Origin: an uncultured Paracoccaceae bacterium
GTDB taxonomy: Bacteria; Pseudomonadota; Alphaproteobacteria; Rhodobacterales; Rhodobacteraceae
Assembly (NCBI GenBank): GCA_947503175.1
Contig: CANNCO010000001.1
Location: forward strand, 1,426,001-1,490,000
DNA: 64,000 nucleotides
Direction of reading: 5' to 3'
This document shows, one piece after another, positions 1 through 10,204 of this stretch. Each line of letters begins with the position of its first letter. Within the stretch, counting starts at the first letter, position 1. Both the position numbers and the translations under genes were made by a program. A model generated the notes under the pieces. It was not told the origin of the DNA and ran no database searches. It worked only from the letters and a program-made list of their open reading frames with translations.

Positions 1-19
1 CAACGCAAGGACGCACACC

Positions 20-1147
20 CTAGCCTTCCGCCTGCGCCTCGGCCCGGCTCTTGCCCGACACATCCATTGCCAGCGTCGCCGCCATGAACGCGTCCAGATC
101 ACCGTCCAAGACGCCCTTGGTATCGGATGTCTCGTAATTCGTCCGCAGGTCCTTCACCATTTGATAGGGCTGCAAGACATATGATCGGATCTGGTTACCC
201 CAACCCGCTTCGCCCTTGGCCTCATGCGCCTCGGTGATCGCGGCGTTTCGGCGGTCCAGTTCCTGCTGGTAGAGGCGTGATTTCAGGGCCCGCATGGCAA
301 TATCGCGGTTCTGGTGCTGGGATTTCTCTGAACTCGTCACCACGATCCCGGTGGGGATATGCGTGATCCGCACTGCCGAATCCGTTGTATTCACGTGCTG
401 GCCGCCAGCGCCCGAGGACCGGTAGGTGTCGATCCGGATATCCGACGGGTTTACGTCGATCTCGATGTTTTCGTCCACGACCGGATAGACCCAGACCGAG
501 GAGAACGAGGTGTGCCGCTTGGCCGCGCTGTCGAAGGGTGAGATGCGCACCAGCCGGTGCACGCCCGATTCCGATTTCAGCCAGCCATAGGCATTGAGGC
601 CGGAAATCTTGTAGGCCGCCGATTTGATCCCGGCCTCGTCGCCCGCGCTTTCCGACAGGAGTTCCACCGAATAGCCCTGCTTCTCGGCCCAGCGGACATA
701 CATGCGCGCCAGCATCGACGCCCAGTCACAGCTTTCGGTTCCGCCAGCACCCGCGTTGATCTCAAGGAACGTGTCGTTGCCGTCCGCCTCGCCCGACAAC
801 AGCGCCTCAAGCTCGGCCTGCGCGGCGCGTTCGGCCAACGTCTTCAGCGCCGCCTCTGCCTCGGAGACGACGTCTTCATCCTCCTCGGCCTCGCCCAGTT
901 CGATCAGTTCGACATTGTCCGAAAGCTCCTGGCTCATCGACTTATAGCGGTCCACCGCATCCACCAGCATCTGACGTTCGCGCATCAGCTTTTGCGCCCG
1001 GTCGGGGTCGTTCCAAAGGTTCGGGTCTTCGGCCATCGCGTTGAACTCCTCCAAACGATGCTCGGCCGTGTCCCAATCCATGCGTTGCCGCAACAAGGCC
1101 AGCGACTTTTCGATTTCGGCAACAGTATTTTCCGCGTCGGCGCGCAT
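20..1147 (-). CDS. prfB: peptide chain release factor 2
   Basis: Recognises UAA/UGA stop codons and triggers peptidyl-tRNA hydrolysis on the ribosome. The 375 aa length is normal for RF2. The catalytic GGQ lies at residues 248-250 in SGAGGQHVN, and the stop-codon-reading SPF tripeptide is at 203-205. The ATG start at 1147 is followed by one uninterrupted frame: the in-frame UGA and slippery site that force autoregulatory frameshifting in E. coli prfB are absent. It is the last gene of a minus-strand group after the amidase and PBP1A; the 62-base gap to PBP1A suggests cotranscription (inference). Confidence 0.97.
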   Translation of the reverse strand: MRADAENTVAEIEKSLALLRQRMDWDTAEHRLEEFNAMAEDPNLWNDPDRAQKLMRERQMLVDAVDRYKSMSQELSDNVELIELGEAEEDEDVVSEAEAALKTLAERAAQAELEALLSGEADGNDTFLEINAGAGGTESCDWASMLARMYVRWAEKQGYSVELLSESAGDEAGIKSAAYKISGLNAYGWLKSESGVHRLVRISPFDSAAKRHTSFSSVWVYPVVDENIEIDVNPSDIRIDTYRSSGAGGQHVNTTDSAVRITHIPTGIVVTSSEKSQHQNRDIAMRALKSRLYQQELDRRNAAITEAHEAKGEAGWGNQIRSYVLQPYQMVKDLRTNYETSDTKGVLDGDLDAFMAATLAMDVSGKSRAEAQAEG

Positions 1148-1209
1148 CGGTTCACCTGCTCAGGAAGCTCAGAGCCGGGTGATACCAAGACCCTCCGATA
1201 CCGGCAAGG

Positions 1210-3732
1210 TCAGTAAAGTCCACCCGACCCCAGCGTGCCGATGTTGCTGTTCGACGGAAGCTCGACAACATTTCCCGAAGATGTGGTGATCGTCGTTGTT
1301 TCCGGACGCGTTTCGCCCTCGGGTGTGAACAGTGGCAGGTTCGCCCCCATGGCGAAACCGCCATCATAGGTCAGTCCAAAGACCGGCTCTTCGCCGTCGC
1401 GGAAGTACTCCGCCACGACATCCGGACCCGAGACACTGTCGGGAAGGCGTTCCCCGGTCAGGCGATCGATTTTGATGAACCGGCCCCCTTCGGGCACTTC
1501 GAATGGCCCGCCGCCATAGACTTCGACCGCCTTCTCCATGAACTTCTGGAACACCGGCGCGCACAGCCGCCCGCCACCGGCACCGCTGCCCATGGGTCTG
1601 GGGTTGTCATATCCGATGTAACAACCCGCCGCGATATTCGACGTGAAACCCACGAACCACGCGTCTTTTTCATCGTTTGTCGTACCCGTCTTACCCGCGG
1701 TGGGCACCGACAGGTTTATCGCCCCCGCCGCCGTTCCACGATCGACGACGCCCTGCATCATCGATGTCAGCTGATAGGCGGTGACCGGGTCCATGACCTG
1801 ACGCCGGTTCGACACGATGCGCGGCGCGCGTCCCGCTTCAAGCGACGGTGCGGAACACTCCTCGCATTCCCGCCCGTCGTGGCGATAGATCGTCTTGCCC
1901 CAGCGATCCTGCACCCGGTCGACCAGTGTCGGTTCAATCCGCTCGCCGCCATTGGCGAACATCGCATAGGCCGCGACCATTCGGTACAGCGTTGTTTCTT
2001 CCGACCCAAGCGCATTGGCCAGGAACCGTCCCATCCGGTCGTAGACTCCGAAGCGTTCGGCATAGTTCGCGACGACATCAATCCCGATCTCTTCGGCCAG
2101 ACGCACGGTCATCAGGTTTCGCGACCGCTCGATCCCGGTCCGAAGCGGCGTCGGACCATAGAACTGGTTCGAGGCATTCTTGGGCCGCCAAATACCCGCG
2201 CCAGTATCGAACTCGATCGGCGCATCGATGATGATCGTCGCAGGTGTAAAACCCGAATCCAGTGCGGCCGCATAAACGAAAGGTTTGAAGGACGAACCGG
2301 GTTGCCGAGTGGCCTGCGTCGCACGGTTGAACACTGAATGCTGGTACGAGAACCCACCCTGCATGGCGATCACCCGGCCGGAATTTACGTCCATCGCCAT
2401 GAACCCGCCCTGCACTTCCGGGATCTGCCGCAGAGTCCAGCGGATGAAGCTGCCATCATCGTCCCGTGTCATCGCCCGGACATGCACCACGTCGCCCACA
2501 TCCAGAATATCGCCCGGATCGTTAGCGCCACTGATCCAGCGCACGTCGTCGCGCGGAATGAAATGGCCGTCTTCATCCTCGGCCACGCTTTCGATCCCGA
2601 TCCGCACGCTGCTTTCGCCTTCGGCCAGCACCACCGCCGGAAACCAGCCTTCGACGTCGCGCGCAATATCAACTCCGGCAAGGGCTGCCCGCCAAGTATC
2701 TTCGTTGCTCAACTGATCTGTCGGAATGGTCAGGCCGGTGCCACGCCATTCGCCGGTGTTCCGGTCATAGGTTTCCAGCTGCGCCCGAAGCGCCCGCGCT
2801 GCCTCAAGCTGCATCTCGGGGTCGAACGTCGCCCGGACCGTCAGACCCCCGCCCAAAAACTGCCCCTCGCCAAAGTCGCGCGACAACTGCCGCCGGATTT
2901 CGTCGGTGAAGTAATCGCGCGGCGGAAGCTGTTGACGGAAGCCTTCGAAGTCGCCGTTCTGTACGGTCAAAAGCGGTGCGACACGCGCCCTGTCATAGGT
3001 CTCCTGATCGATATAGCCGTTCTCGCGCATCTCGCGCAGAACGAAGTTGCGCCGCGCGATCGAGGCTTCCTTGTTGCGAACGGGATGAAGTGCGCCGGGC
3101 CGTTGTGGCAGAGCGGCAAGGTACGCCGCTTCTTCCACCGACAATTCACCAAGCGTCTTGTTGAAATAGGTCTGTGCGGCAGCCGTGACCCCATAACTGT
3201 TCTGACCGAGAAAAATCTCGTTCAGATAAAGTTCGAGGATCTTGTCCTTCGACAACGAACTTTCAAGCCGGACCGCAAGGATCACCTCCTTGATCTTCCG
3301 CTCCGCCGAGCGGTCCGAGGACAGCAGGAAGTTTTTGACCACCTGCTGCGGGATCGTCGATGCGCCCCGCACACGTTCGCCCCGGGTCTGAACGGCTTCG
3401 ATCACGGCCGCGATGATGCCGCGGGCATCAAATCCGCCATGTTCGTAGAAGTTCTTGTCCTCGGCCGAGATGAACGCGCCCTTCACCAGATCCGGAACGT
3501 CTTCGACCGGTGTATAGAGGCGCCGTTCCTGGCTGAACTCATCGATGATCCGACCTTCGGTGGAATAGATCCGGCTGATCGTCGGCGGAGTGTACTGGGC
3601 CAGTTGCTCGTGGTTCGGCAGGTCGCGGCCATACATATAGAATACGGCTCCCACAGAGAGTACCGCCATGACGGCCCCGACGGTTATGACGCTGAACAGA
3701 CCGCCGATGAAAGACAAGATGAAACGCAACAA
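1210..3732 (-). CDS. mrcA: penicillin-binding protein 1A, bifunctional transglycosylase/transpeptidase
   Basis: Polymerises glycan strands and cross-links peptides of the cell wall, anchored in the inner membrane. The 840 aa protein has an N-terminal membrane helix (about 8-34), a GT51 transglycosylase domain with catalytic Glu91 in EDKNFYEHGG, an OB-like insert, and a transpeptidase domain with SxxK at Ser480-Lys483 (SSFKPF), an SRN motif and a KTGTTND box. The reading frame opens with TTG at 3732 behind a GGGG tract 8 bases upstream; no ATG occurs before the membrane helix, so a TTG start is the best choice. It sits between the amidase gene and prfB on the same strand. Confidence 0.95.
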   Translation of the reverse strand: MLRFILSFIGGLFSVITVGAVMAVLSVGAVFYMYGRDLPNHEQLAQYTPPTISRIYSTEGRIIDEFSQERRLYTPVEDVPDLVKGAFISAEDKNFYEHGGFDARGIIAAVIEAVQTRGERVRGASTIPQQVVKNFLLSSDRSAERKIKEVILAVRLESSLSKDKILELYLNEIFLGQNSYGVTAAAQTYFNKTLGELSVEEAAYLAALPQRPGALHPVRNKEASIARRNFVLREMRENGYIDQETYDRARVAPLLTVQNGDFEGFRQQLPPRDYFTDEIRRQLSRDFGEGQFLGGGLTVRATFDPEMQLEAARALRAQLETYDRNTGEWRGTGLTIPTDQLSNEDTWRAALAGVDIARDVEGWFPAVVLAEGESSVRIGIESVAEDEDGHFIPRDDVRWISGANDPGDILDVGDVVHVRAMTRDDDGSFIRWTLRQIPEVQGGFMAMDVNSGRVIAMQGGFSYQHSVFNRATQATRQPGSSFKPFVYAAALDSGFTPATIIIDAPIEFDTGAGIWRPKNASNQFYGPTPLRTGIERSRNLMTVRLAEEIGIDVVANYAERFGVYDRMGRFLANALGSEETTLYRMVAAYAMFANGGERIEPTLVDRVQDRWGKTIYRHDGRECEECSAPSLEAGRAPRIVSNRRQVMDPVTAYQLTSMMQGVVDRGTAAGAINLSVPTAGKTGTTNDEKDAWFVGFTSNIAAGCYIGYDNPRPMGSGAGGGRLCAPVFQKFMEKAVEVYGGGPFEVPEGGRFIKIDRLTGERLPDSVSGPDVVAEYFRDGEEPVFGLTYDGGFAMGANLPLFTPEGETRPETTTITTSSGNVVELPSNSNIGTLGSGGLY

Positions 3733-3820
3733 AATCAGACCCCGATGACCACATTCAGCTTATACGCGCTCCCCTGCTCACGGTCAAAACGTCCGTTGGG
3801 GCACGCTGATCACAAGGCGC

Positions 3821-5023
3821 TTATTGGCCGAAAGCCCGGGGACGCAAAGCATCCGCCTCGGTCCACGTCCGCAATCCGTTGCGAATCCCTTGCGCCATGC
3901 GCAATCGCCACTCACGGTCGACGATATTCCTACGGTCCCGTTCGCTGGACAGAAACCCGATTTCTACCAGCACGGACGGGATATCCGGTGATTTCAGAAC
4001 CGAAAACCCTGCCGATCGCAAAGGTTTACCATTCATAGGACCGGCAACTCTTGAAATCTCGTCGACCAACGACCGCGCCAGCAGGTCGATCCGCGGTTCG
4101 GTATCGCGGCGCGCAAGCTCCATCAGTACAAGGGCGATCTCATCTCCCTGACCCTCGAGATTGACACCCGAAAGAAGATCGGACTGATCGTGGCGTTCGG
4201 CCAACCGTTGCGAGGCCAGATCGGATGCGGCATCCGACAGTGTATATACGGTGGCTCCCGATGCGCTGCCGGCGCCTTCGGGCAAGGCATCCGCATGCAG
4301 CGACAGAAACACATCTGCCCCGGCACTGCGTGCCAGCGATATCCGGGTTTCAAGAGGCACAAAGACATCCTCTTCGCGGGTCATCACAACCTCGAACCCG
4401 CCGGCCCGCAAAAGAACCTCGCGCAGTTCGCGAGCAAATTGCAGCATCAGTTCGGCCTCGTTCAACCCGTCAACCTCTGCGCCGGGATCGATGCCGCCAT
4501 GTCCCGGGTCCAGGATGACCCGTAGAACCCCGTCATTCTCGCGCGAAGGCGGTGCGACGATATCTGGCGTTGCCTGATCCAGCGGGCGGACCTGCGCCGC
4601 GAACTCAGTGTCCGTAGCCGGTGTCAGCAGGATGTTCAGGACAGCACTGCCATCTTCCGCCCCCGTCACCATTTCCGCCGAAGTAACGGCCATCGGCTCG
4701 ACCAGTTCGGCCACCAGCCGCGACCACCCGGCTTCGAACGCGCCGGTCCGGACCGATGCGACGCGCGGCGTCGTTACGGCAAGCTCATCGGCCCAGATCA
4801 CCTCGCTCAGATCGATCACGACGCGGCGCGGGTCATCCAGAGTGAACACCCGCCACGGCACCGGCTGCGATAGGGCAAGTGTGACGGCAACACCGCCCTC
4901 GGACTCCGAAACACCGCTTTCGTCCGGATCAACCCAGGACAGTGCCGTCATCTGCGCCTGTGCCGGCAAGGCAAGCCAAAGACCAACCAGAACGGCCAGA
5001 AGGGTTCTGTTGAGACTGCTCAT
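3821..5023 (-). CDS. N-acetylmuramoyl-L-alanine amidase with AMIN domain (AmiC type)
   Basis: A periplasmic zinc amidase that cuts the bond between MurNAc and the stem peptide, used in cell separation. From the ATG at 5023 it encodes about 400 aa with a Sec signal peptide ending in LPAQA, an AMIN targeting domain in the first third and an Amidase_3 domain in the last half. Zinc-ligand motifs are LDPGHGGIDPGA and SLHADA, and a Glu follows in VLVEIGFLSS. The frame also extends upstream to a GTG at 5065; the 5023 start is preferred because it puts the signal peptide at the N terminus. Ribosome-binding sites are weak for both. Confidence 0.92.
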   Translation of the reverse strand: MSSLNRTLLAVLVGLWLALPAQAQMTALSWVDPDESGVSESEGGVAVTLALSQPVPWRVFTLDDPRRVVIDLSEVIWADELAVTTPRVASVRTGAFEAGWSRLVAELVEPMAVTSAEMVTGAEDGSAVLNILLTPATDTEFAAQVRPLDQATPDIVAPPSRENDGVLRVILDPGHGGIDPGAEVDGLNEAELMLQFARELREVLLRAGGFEVVMTREEDVFVPLETRISLARSAGADVFLSLHADALPEGAGSASGATVYTLSDAASDLASQRLAERHDQSDLLSGVNLEGQGDEIALVLMELARRDTEPRIDLLARSLVDEISRVAGPMNGKPLRSAGFSVLKSPDIPSVLVEIGFLSSERDRRNIVDREWRLRMAQGIRNGLRTWTEADALRPRAFGQ

Positions 5024-5151
5024 CACGCTCGTGTTCGCCTGTTTTCGAGCAACCATAAAGCGCACGCACGGCTAAGGAAACGAAAACTTGGTGCCTGCCC
5101 AACGAACAGGTCAGATCACAGTGTTCTGCCCAAAGTCATCGCTCTTGTCAT

Positions 5152-5586
5152 TCAAGGCGCCGGACCGATCGCACCTTGCCGCGGATGGGCAACTCCGGCG
5201 ATCCGACGCATGAACTCAAGAAACAGCCCGAAAGGTCGACTCAGAACCAGCATCTGCGGAAGCACAGTAGCAAGAAGAATTAGGATTTCGGTAGTGTCTG
5301 CTCCCGCGACAACCAGTGTCGCAGCATAGATGGGTAGCTGGAATGCGAAGAACGCGCCGTCATCAGCGGCGGTCCTGGCCCAGACACCCCTTGGCTTGGT
5401 TCGGCTGAAAACCCAGTCTCGCCATATCCCGTAGGGTCGGCCGGTCATCACCATTAGGGGGATCATGATCAGGCGGGTCGTGATGACCTCCCGCGGCTCC
5501 ATCCCTGCGATGAAAAGCTCCGAGGCGGCTGCAACCGTCGTAAAGAAGATGATGGTCGTGACAGTATCGACAATGGTGCGGTGCAT
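5152..5586 (-). CDS. alaE: AlaE-like L-alanine exporter
   Basis: A 144 aa membrane protein with four predicted transmembrane segments. It follows E. coli AlaE over most of its length: VDT near residue 6, a GM-x6-TRL segment near 30, the RPYGIWRDW block near 50 and FQLPIYAA near 83. AlaE exports L-alanine across the inner membrane. It stands alone between the amidase and an aminotransferase gene, both on the same strand; whether the aminotransferase handles alanine is not shown. Function is inferred from family resemblance. Confidence 0.8.
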   Translation of the reverse strand: MHRTIVDTVTTIIFFTTVAAASELFIAGMEPREVITTRLIMIPLMVMTGRPYGIWRDWVFSRTKPRGVWARTAADDGAFFAFQLPIYAATLVVAGADTTEILILLATVLPQMLVLSRPFGLFLEFMRRIAGVAHPRQGAIGPAP

Positions 5587-5677
5587 TATCGTTGACTATG
5601 GCGGGTTGCCAAAAGAGTCTATCTCGGATGCGCCTCCGCTTGGACATCGTGGTCGACGGCACTGAAACGCGCAGTCT

Positions 5678-6820
5678 CTACGCCAACCGCCCAACGAACT
5701 CACGCAACCGCTCCAGCCCTTCGACGATATCCGCCGTTGCACGCGCATAGGAAAACCGCAGGGTCGACGCGCCGCGCACCGGATCGAAATCCAGCCCTGG
5801 CGTCACCGCGACTCCGGCCTGGTCAAGGATGCGACCTGCGAAGGCCAGGCTGTCCTGTGTAAGGTCCGCCACATCGGCATAGATGTAGAACGCACCGTCG
5901 GGCGGCGCGATGTTTGCAAACCCGGCCTTCGGCAACCCTTCCATCATCAGGCGCCGGTTTTTGGCATAGACCGCAACGTTCGCCTGCAATTCTTCCTCGC
6001 AGTCCAACGCCGCCAACGCCGCGATCTGCGAGGCATGGGGTGCGCAGATGAACATGTTCTGCGAAAGACGCTCGATCCGGCGCACGTGACCCTCGGGCAC
6101 AACCATCCAGCCCACACGCCATCCGGTCATCGAATAGTATTTCGAAAACGAGTTGATCACATAGACATCGTCCGAAATCTCAAGGGCCGACACGGCAGGC
6201 CGGTCATATTCGATCCCGTGATAGATCTCGTCCGAGATGAACGCCGCACCTTGCGCCGCCGCCGCCGCGATCAGACCCGTTAGGGCCGGGCGATCCAGCA
6301 TCGTCCCCGAAGGATTGGCCGGTGACGCGACGATCAGACCGGCGATGTCCTCCGGGATCTGATCCGGCATGGGCTGAAGCCGGTTCTCCGGCAAGGTCGG
6401 AATGCCCACGGGCTCAAGGCTCAGGGCGCGCAGGATCTGCCGGTAACTCGGATAGCCCGGATCGCCGAGAGCTACCTTCTCGCCCGCCTCGAAAAGCGCG
6501 GTAAAGGCCAGAAGGAACGCCCCCGACGACCCGGCGGTCACGACCACACGCGCCGGATCAAGCTCAACCCCGTGACGTTTGCGATAAAGACCCGCAATCC
6601 CGTTCCGCAACTCGGGGATGCCAAGCGCCACGGTATAGCCCAAGGCGTTCGCATCCATCGCCGCCGCAAGCACCTCCCGCGCTCCAAGGGGCGCAGGCGT
6701 GCCCGGCTGCCCCACCTCCATATGGATGATGTGTCGCCCCGCCGCTTCAGCCGCCCGCGCGCGCTCCATCACATCCATCACGATGAAGGGATCGACCTCG
6801 CCACGGCTTGAGTGTCGCAT
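5678..6820 (-). CDS. class I/II PLP-dependent aminotransferase
   Basis: A 380 aa fold-type I aminotransferase of the aspartate aminotransferase superfamily. The PLP-binding lysine is in NSFSKYYSMTGWRVGW, with the upstream SPANPSGT and SDEIYHGIEY motifs that hold PLP, and a C-terminal substrate-carboxylate Arg in STLRFSYA. The exact amino-acid substrate cannot be read from sequence. The ATG at 6820 lies only 49 bases from the divergent M48 protease start, so both probably share one short promoter region. Confidence 0.9.
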   Translation of the reverse strand: MRHSSRGEVDPFIVMDVMERARAAEAAGRHIIHMEVGQPGTPAPLGAREVLAAAMDANALGYTVALGIPELRNGIAGLYRKRHGVELDPARVVVTAGSSGAFLLAFTALFEAGEKVALGDPGYPSYRQILRALSLEPVGIPTLPENRLQPMPDQIPEDIAGLIVASPANPSGTMLDRPALTGLIAAAAAQGAAFISDEIYHGIEYDRPAVSALEISDDVYVINSFSKYYSMTGWRVGWMVVPEGHVRRIERLSQNMFICAPHASQIAALAALDCEEELQANVAVYAKNRRLMMEGLPKAGFANIAPPDGAFYIYADVADLTQDSLAFAGRILDQAGVAVTPGLDFDPVRGASTLRFSYARATADIVEGLERLREFVGRLA

Positions 6821-6869
6821 GGGTCTTCTCCTATGGTCAGCCTACCAAGAGCAGCGGATTTCAGGTTCT

Positions 6870-8198
6870 ATGGCAGCCCGGACGTGTATCATCAAGACAA
6901 TGGGGGCGATGCTGGTCATCGCGGTCTTTCTGCTGGGCACTGTGCCTGCGCTGGCGCGCGGGATTCTGCGGGACCCCGACATTGAGTATGCGCTGACCGA
7001 ACTGGCCCGCCCGATGATCGCGGCGGCCGGACTCAGCCCGGCACGCATCAAGGTGATCGTTATCAATGACGACCGGATGAACGCCTTCATCGTCGACGAC
7101 CGGACCGTGTTCATCCATTCGGGTCTGATCCTGCGGCTTGACAGCGCAGCCGAACTGCAGGCGGTGATTGCCCATGAGCTTGCGCATATCGCCAACGGGC
7201 ACATTGTCCGGCGGATGGGGAACCGCAAGACCATGGGTCAGGTCGCCGCCGTTGGCGCCGCCTTGGGTTTGGCCGCTGCCGCATCAGGCAACGGCGATGT
7301 GGCCGCAGGTATCGCGCTTGGCGTCGCATCGGGGGCAAGTAACCGGTTCCTGTCGCACACGCGCGCCGAAGAAGCCGCCGCTGACGCCTCGGGCCTGCGC
7401 TATATGGCCGAGGCGGGGGTCGATCCGCAGGCCATGGTTCGCGTCCTTCAGCGATTTGTCGGACAGGAGGCGCTGTCACCGGCCCGTCGCGACGCCTATG
7501 TGCGCAGCCACCCCCTGCCCCGCGACAGAATGCGGTCGGTTCAGGCGCTGGCCGCCGGCCTCAAGGTCACTGCACGTGAGGACGGCACGACCGAGTACTG
7601 GTTCCGGCGGGCACAAGCCAAGCTTTCGGCCTTCTTGCGCGCGCCCGGCTGGACGCTGCGACAGGTCAAGAGTAACGACAAAAGCGATATCGCGCTCCTA
7701 CGCCGGGCGGTGGCCTATCACCGCACGCCCGACCCGAAACGCGCCAGATCCGAAATCGACGCCCTTGCCGCGAAGCGCCCCAAGGATCCTTTCGTACATG
7801 AGCTTCGCGGTCAGATTCTGCTGGAAAGCCGTGACATCGGCGGTGCTACGCGTGCCTATCGACGCGCCGCAGATCTCGCACCCGGCAATGCACTGATCCT
7901 TGCCGGACTGGGCCGCGCGCTTCTGGCCGGGGAAGACTATCGAACCGCGCTGGACATTCTGGAAAGGGCCAGAGCACGCGATGGCCGCGACCCGCGGATG
8001 TTGCGCGATCTGGCCGTTGCCCATGCCCGCCTTGGCCAGAACGGCCTGGCCTCGCTCGCGACATCCGAACGCTACGCCCTAATCGGGCGACCAAAAGACG
8101 CGCATCTTCATGCCACCCGGGCCGCCGGGCTTCTTCCATTCGGCTCGCCGGGATGGCAACGTGCGCAGGACATACTGGCGATGGTGCCCGAACCGTGA
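6870..8198 (+). CDS. M48 family zinc metalloprotease with TPR repeats
   Basis: A periplasmic BepA/YfgC-like protease likely to act in outer-membrane protein quality control. From the ATG at 6870 it has 442 aa: a signal peptide (to about residue 30, ending ALARG), the zinc HELAH motif at 102-106, the third zinc-ligand region RAEEAAADA near 165-172, and tetratricopeptide repeats in the C-terminal third. The frame stays open further upstream to 6699, but that part runs through the opposite-strand aminotransferase gene. Other in-frame starts are 6819 and 6900; 6870 gives the best signal peptide, although its ribosome-binding site is poor. Confidence 0.9.
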   Translation: MAARTCIIKTMGAMLVIAVFLLGTVPALARGILRDPDIEYALTELARPMIAAAGLSPARIKVIVINDDRMNAFIVDDRTVFIHSGLILRLDSAAELQAVIAHELAHIANGHIVRRMGNRKTMGQVAAVGAALGLAAAASGNGDVAAGIALGVASGASNRFLSHTRAEEAAADASGLRYMAEAGVDPQAMVRVLQRFVGQEALSPARRDAYVRSHPLPRDRMRSVQALAAGLKVTAREDGTTEYWFRRAQAKLSAFLRAPGWTLRQVKSNDKSDIALLRRAVAYHRTPDPKRARSEIDALAAKRPKDPFVHELRGQILLESRDIGGATRAYRRAADLAPGNALILAGLGRALLAGEDYRTALDILERARARDGRDPRMLRDLAVAHARLGQNGLASLATSERYALIGRPKDAHLHATRAAGLLPFGSPGWQRAQDILAMVPEP

Positions 8199-8231
8199 CA
8201 CCATTACCCAGCGGACTTAAAGGAGATGCGG

Positions 8232-8984
8232 ATGATCCGCCCACACTTGATCGCGATTTCGCTGGCTGCGGGCCTTGGCCTGTCCCCGGCCGCTGCATTT
8301 GATTTTGGTGACATGACCGCCGCTCAACAACAGGCATTCGGGGAGTCGGTCCGTGCGTACCTCCTTGAGAATCCCGAGGTTCTTCTGGAAGCGATGGATG
8401 TTTACGAAGAGCGTCGGGCCGCCGCTCAGGCTGCCGCCGACGAGAATCTCGTTTCGGCAAATGCATCGTTTATCTTTGACGATGACCATTCGTTTGTCAC
8501 CGGGAACCTCGAGGGCGATGTGACCGTGGTAGAGTTCATCGACTACCGCTGCAGCTTCTGCCGCCGCGCCCATCCCGAAGTGTCCGAACTAGTCTCCAGC
8601 GACGGATCGATCCGCAAGATCATCAAGGAGTTCCCGATCCTTGGGCCGGAATCGCTTGAAGCGTCGCGTTTTGCGATCTCGGTGCTGCAGATAGCGGGCG
8701 ACGAGGCCTATGCAAAGATGAACGACACGCTCATGGCCTATCGGGGCGCCTTCACGCGTGACGCCCTGGCCCGTCTGGCCGCCGATCAGGGCCTTGACGC
8801 CGATCCGATCATGGCCGGGATGGATAGCGAGGCTGTAACCAACGTCATCGCGGCCAACCATGCATTGGCACAGGCGTTGGGCATCACCGGAACGCCGACC
8901 TTCGTCGTGGGCGATCAAATGCTGCGCGGCTATGTTCCGTTGGATGATATGCGGGACGTCGTGGCTCAGGTTCGCGGCGAGTAA
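8232..8984 (+). CDS. DsbA family thiol-disulfide oxidoreductase
   Basis: A periplasmic thioredoxin-fold protein, 250 aa, with a signal peptide (cleavage near SPAAA-F), a helical N-terminal extension, a CSFC redox centre at Cys107-Cys110 and the cis-Pro loop TGTPTFVVG. This layout resembles ScsC/BdbD-like DsbA proteins that form or isomerise disulfides. A strong AAGGAG at 8219-8225 sits 6 bases before the ATG at 8232; the in-frame ATG at 8226 is too close to that site to be used. It follows the M48 protease gene by 33 bases, so the two are probably cotranscribed and share an envelope-quality-control theme. Confidence 0.92.
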   Translation: MIRPHLIAISLAAGLGLSPAAAFDFGDMTAAQQQAFGESVRAYLLENPEVLLEAMDVYEERRAAAQAAADENLVSANASFIFDDDHSFVTGNLEGDVTVVEFIDYRCSFCRRAHPEVSELVSSDGSIRKIIKEFPILGPESLEASRFAISVLQIAGDEAYAKMNDTLMAYRGAFTRDALARLAADQGLDADPIMAGMDSEAVTNVIAANHALAQALGITGTPTFVVGDQMLRGYVPLDDMRDVVAQVRGE

Positions 8985-8991
8985 CGCCGCG
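8973..8991. terminator. hairpin across the dsbA-like stop codon
   Basis: A perfect 7-bp stem (CGCGGCG, loop AGTAA, CGCCGCG) spans the TAA stop of the DsbA-like gene and faces the convergent end of ispG 6 bases further on. It has no T-run, so it could be a weak bidirectional terminator or an mRNA end stabiliser. Confidence 0.4.
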
Positions 8992-8996
8992 GGTGG

Positions 8997-10130
8997 CTAT
9001 TCAGCCGCCTGATCGGCTGCCGCCGTCTCGGCATCGATCTCGGCGGCTTTCCTTTCAACCTGTTCGACGATGTGATCGACCATCTCGTCGTTCGACAGCT
9101 TGTGACTCTGTTTACCAGCCAGATAGACCATGCCAGACCCGGCCCCGCCGCCGGTAAAACCCACATCGGTCATCAGCGCCTCACCAGGCCCGTTCACCAC
9201 ACAACCAATGATCGATAGGCTCATGGGCGTCTTGATGTGTTCGAGCCGCTTTTCCAGCGTTTCCACCGTCTTGATCACGTCAAACCCCTGCCGCGCGCAG
9301 GATGGGCACGAGATAATGTTGACGCCCCGGTGCCGCAGACCCAGTGATTTCAGGATTTCATAACCAACCTTGATCTCTTCCACCGGATCTGCGGACAGGG
9401 ACACCCGGATCGTATCTCCAATCCCCATCCAAAGAAGGTTACCAAGCCCGATCGCCGATTTGATCGTACCGGAGACAAGTCCTCCCGCCTCAGTAATCCC
9501 AAGGTGAATGGGCGCATCCGTAGCCTCGGCCAGTTGCTGATAGGCTGCGGCGGCCATGAACACGTCGGAGGCTTTGCAACTGATCTTGAACTCGTGAAAA
9601 TCGTTGTCCTGCAGGATCTTGATGTGATCCAGCCCGCTTTCGACCATCGCATCCGGACAAGGCTCGCCGTACTTGTCCAGCAGGTGCTTTTCCAGCGATC
9701 CCGCATTCACCCCGATGCGGATCGAACAGTTATGGTCTCGCGCGGCCTTGATGACCTCGCGCACCCGAGCCTCGTTCCCGATATTGCCCGGATTGATCCG
9801 CAGGCAGGCCGCGCCCGCCTCTGCCGACTCGATACCGCGTTTGTAGTGAAAATGGATGTCGGCGACGATCGGTACCGGGCTTTCGGCCACGATCTCTTTC
9901 AGCGCCTTGGAACTCGCTTCGTCCGGTACGGATACACGCACGATATCGGCACCGGCATCCGCCGCCGCCTGCACCTGTGCGATGGTCGCTTTGACATCGG
10001 TCGTCAGCGTATTTGTCATCGTCTGAACCGAGATCGGCGCATCGCCACCCACCGGCACGCTACCCACATGGATCTGACGCGATTTGCGGCGATAGATATT
10101 GCGCCAGGGGCGGATGTGATTCAGCGACAT
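8997..10130 (-). CDS. ispG: 4-hydroxy-3-methylbut-2-en-1-yl diphosphate synthase
   Basis: Catalyses the reductive ring opening of MEcPP to HMBPP in the non-mevalonate isoprenoid pathway, using a [4Fe-4S] cluster. From the ATG at 10130 it has 377 aa and begins [10 protein letters not shown] as in other rhodobacterial IspG. The TIM-barrel part shows QTMTNT and ADIVRVSVP, and the cluster cysteines lie in the C-terminal part (CPSCARQGF and [10 protein letters not shown]). The frame is open to 10163, but the upstream 11 residues do not fit the family. The C terminus carries a short Ala/Glu-rich tail. Confidence 0.96.
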   Translation of the reverse strand: MSLNHIRPWRNIYRRKSRQIHVGSVPVGGDAPISVQTMTNTLTTDVKATIAQVQAAADAGADIVRVSVPDEASSKALKEIVAESPVPIVADIHFHYKRGIESAEAGAACLRINPGNIGNEARVREVIKAARDHNCSIRIGVNAGSLEKHLLDKYGEPCPDAMVESGLDHIKILQDNDFHEFKISCKASDVFMAAAAYQQLAEATDAPIHLGITEAGGLVSGTIKSAIGLGNLLWMGIGDTIRVSLSADPVEEIKVGYEILKSLGLRHRGVNIISCPSCARQGFDVIKTVETLEKRLEHIKTPMSLSIIGCVVNGPGEALMTDVGFTGGGAGSGMVYLAGKQSHKLSNDEMVDHIVEQVERKAAEIDAETAAADQAAE

Positions 10131-10204
10131 GGATCCGGACCTTGAAATGACGGATTGAACCAAAGATAGGTAAACCCGGCCAAAGGCACAATGCGACGCC
10201 TTGT

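Noticed and set aside
20-1147. Programmed frameshift in prfB
   Set aside because: The frame is continuous from ATG to stop, with no in-frame TGA near codon 25.
2338-4038. A 566-codon plus-strand open frame
   Set aside because: It is antisense to PBP1A and the amidase, with no recognisable protein features.
6699-6869. Longer N terminus for the M48 protease
   Set aside because: The extension runs through the start of the divergent aminotransferase and would bury the signal peptide.
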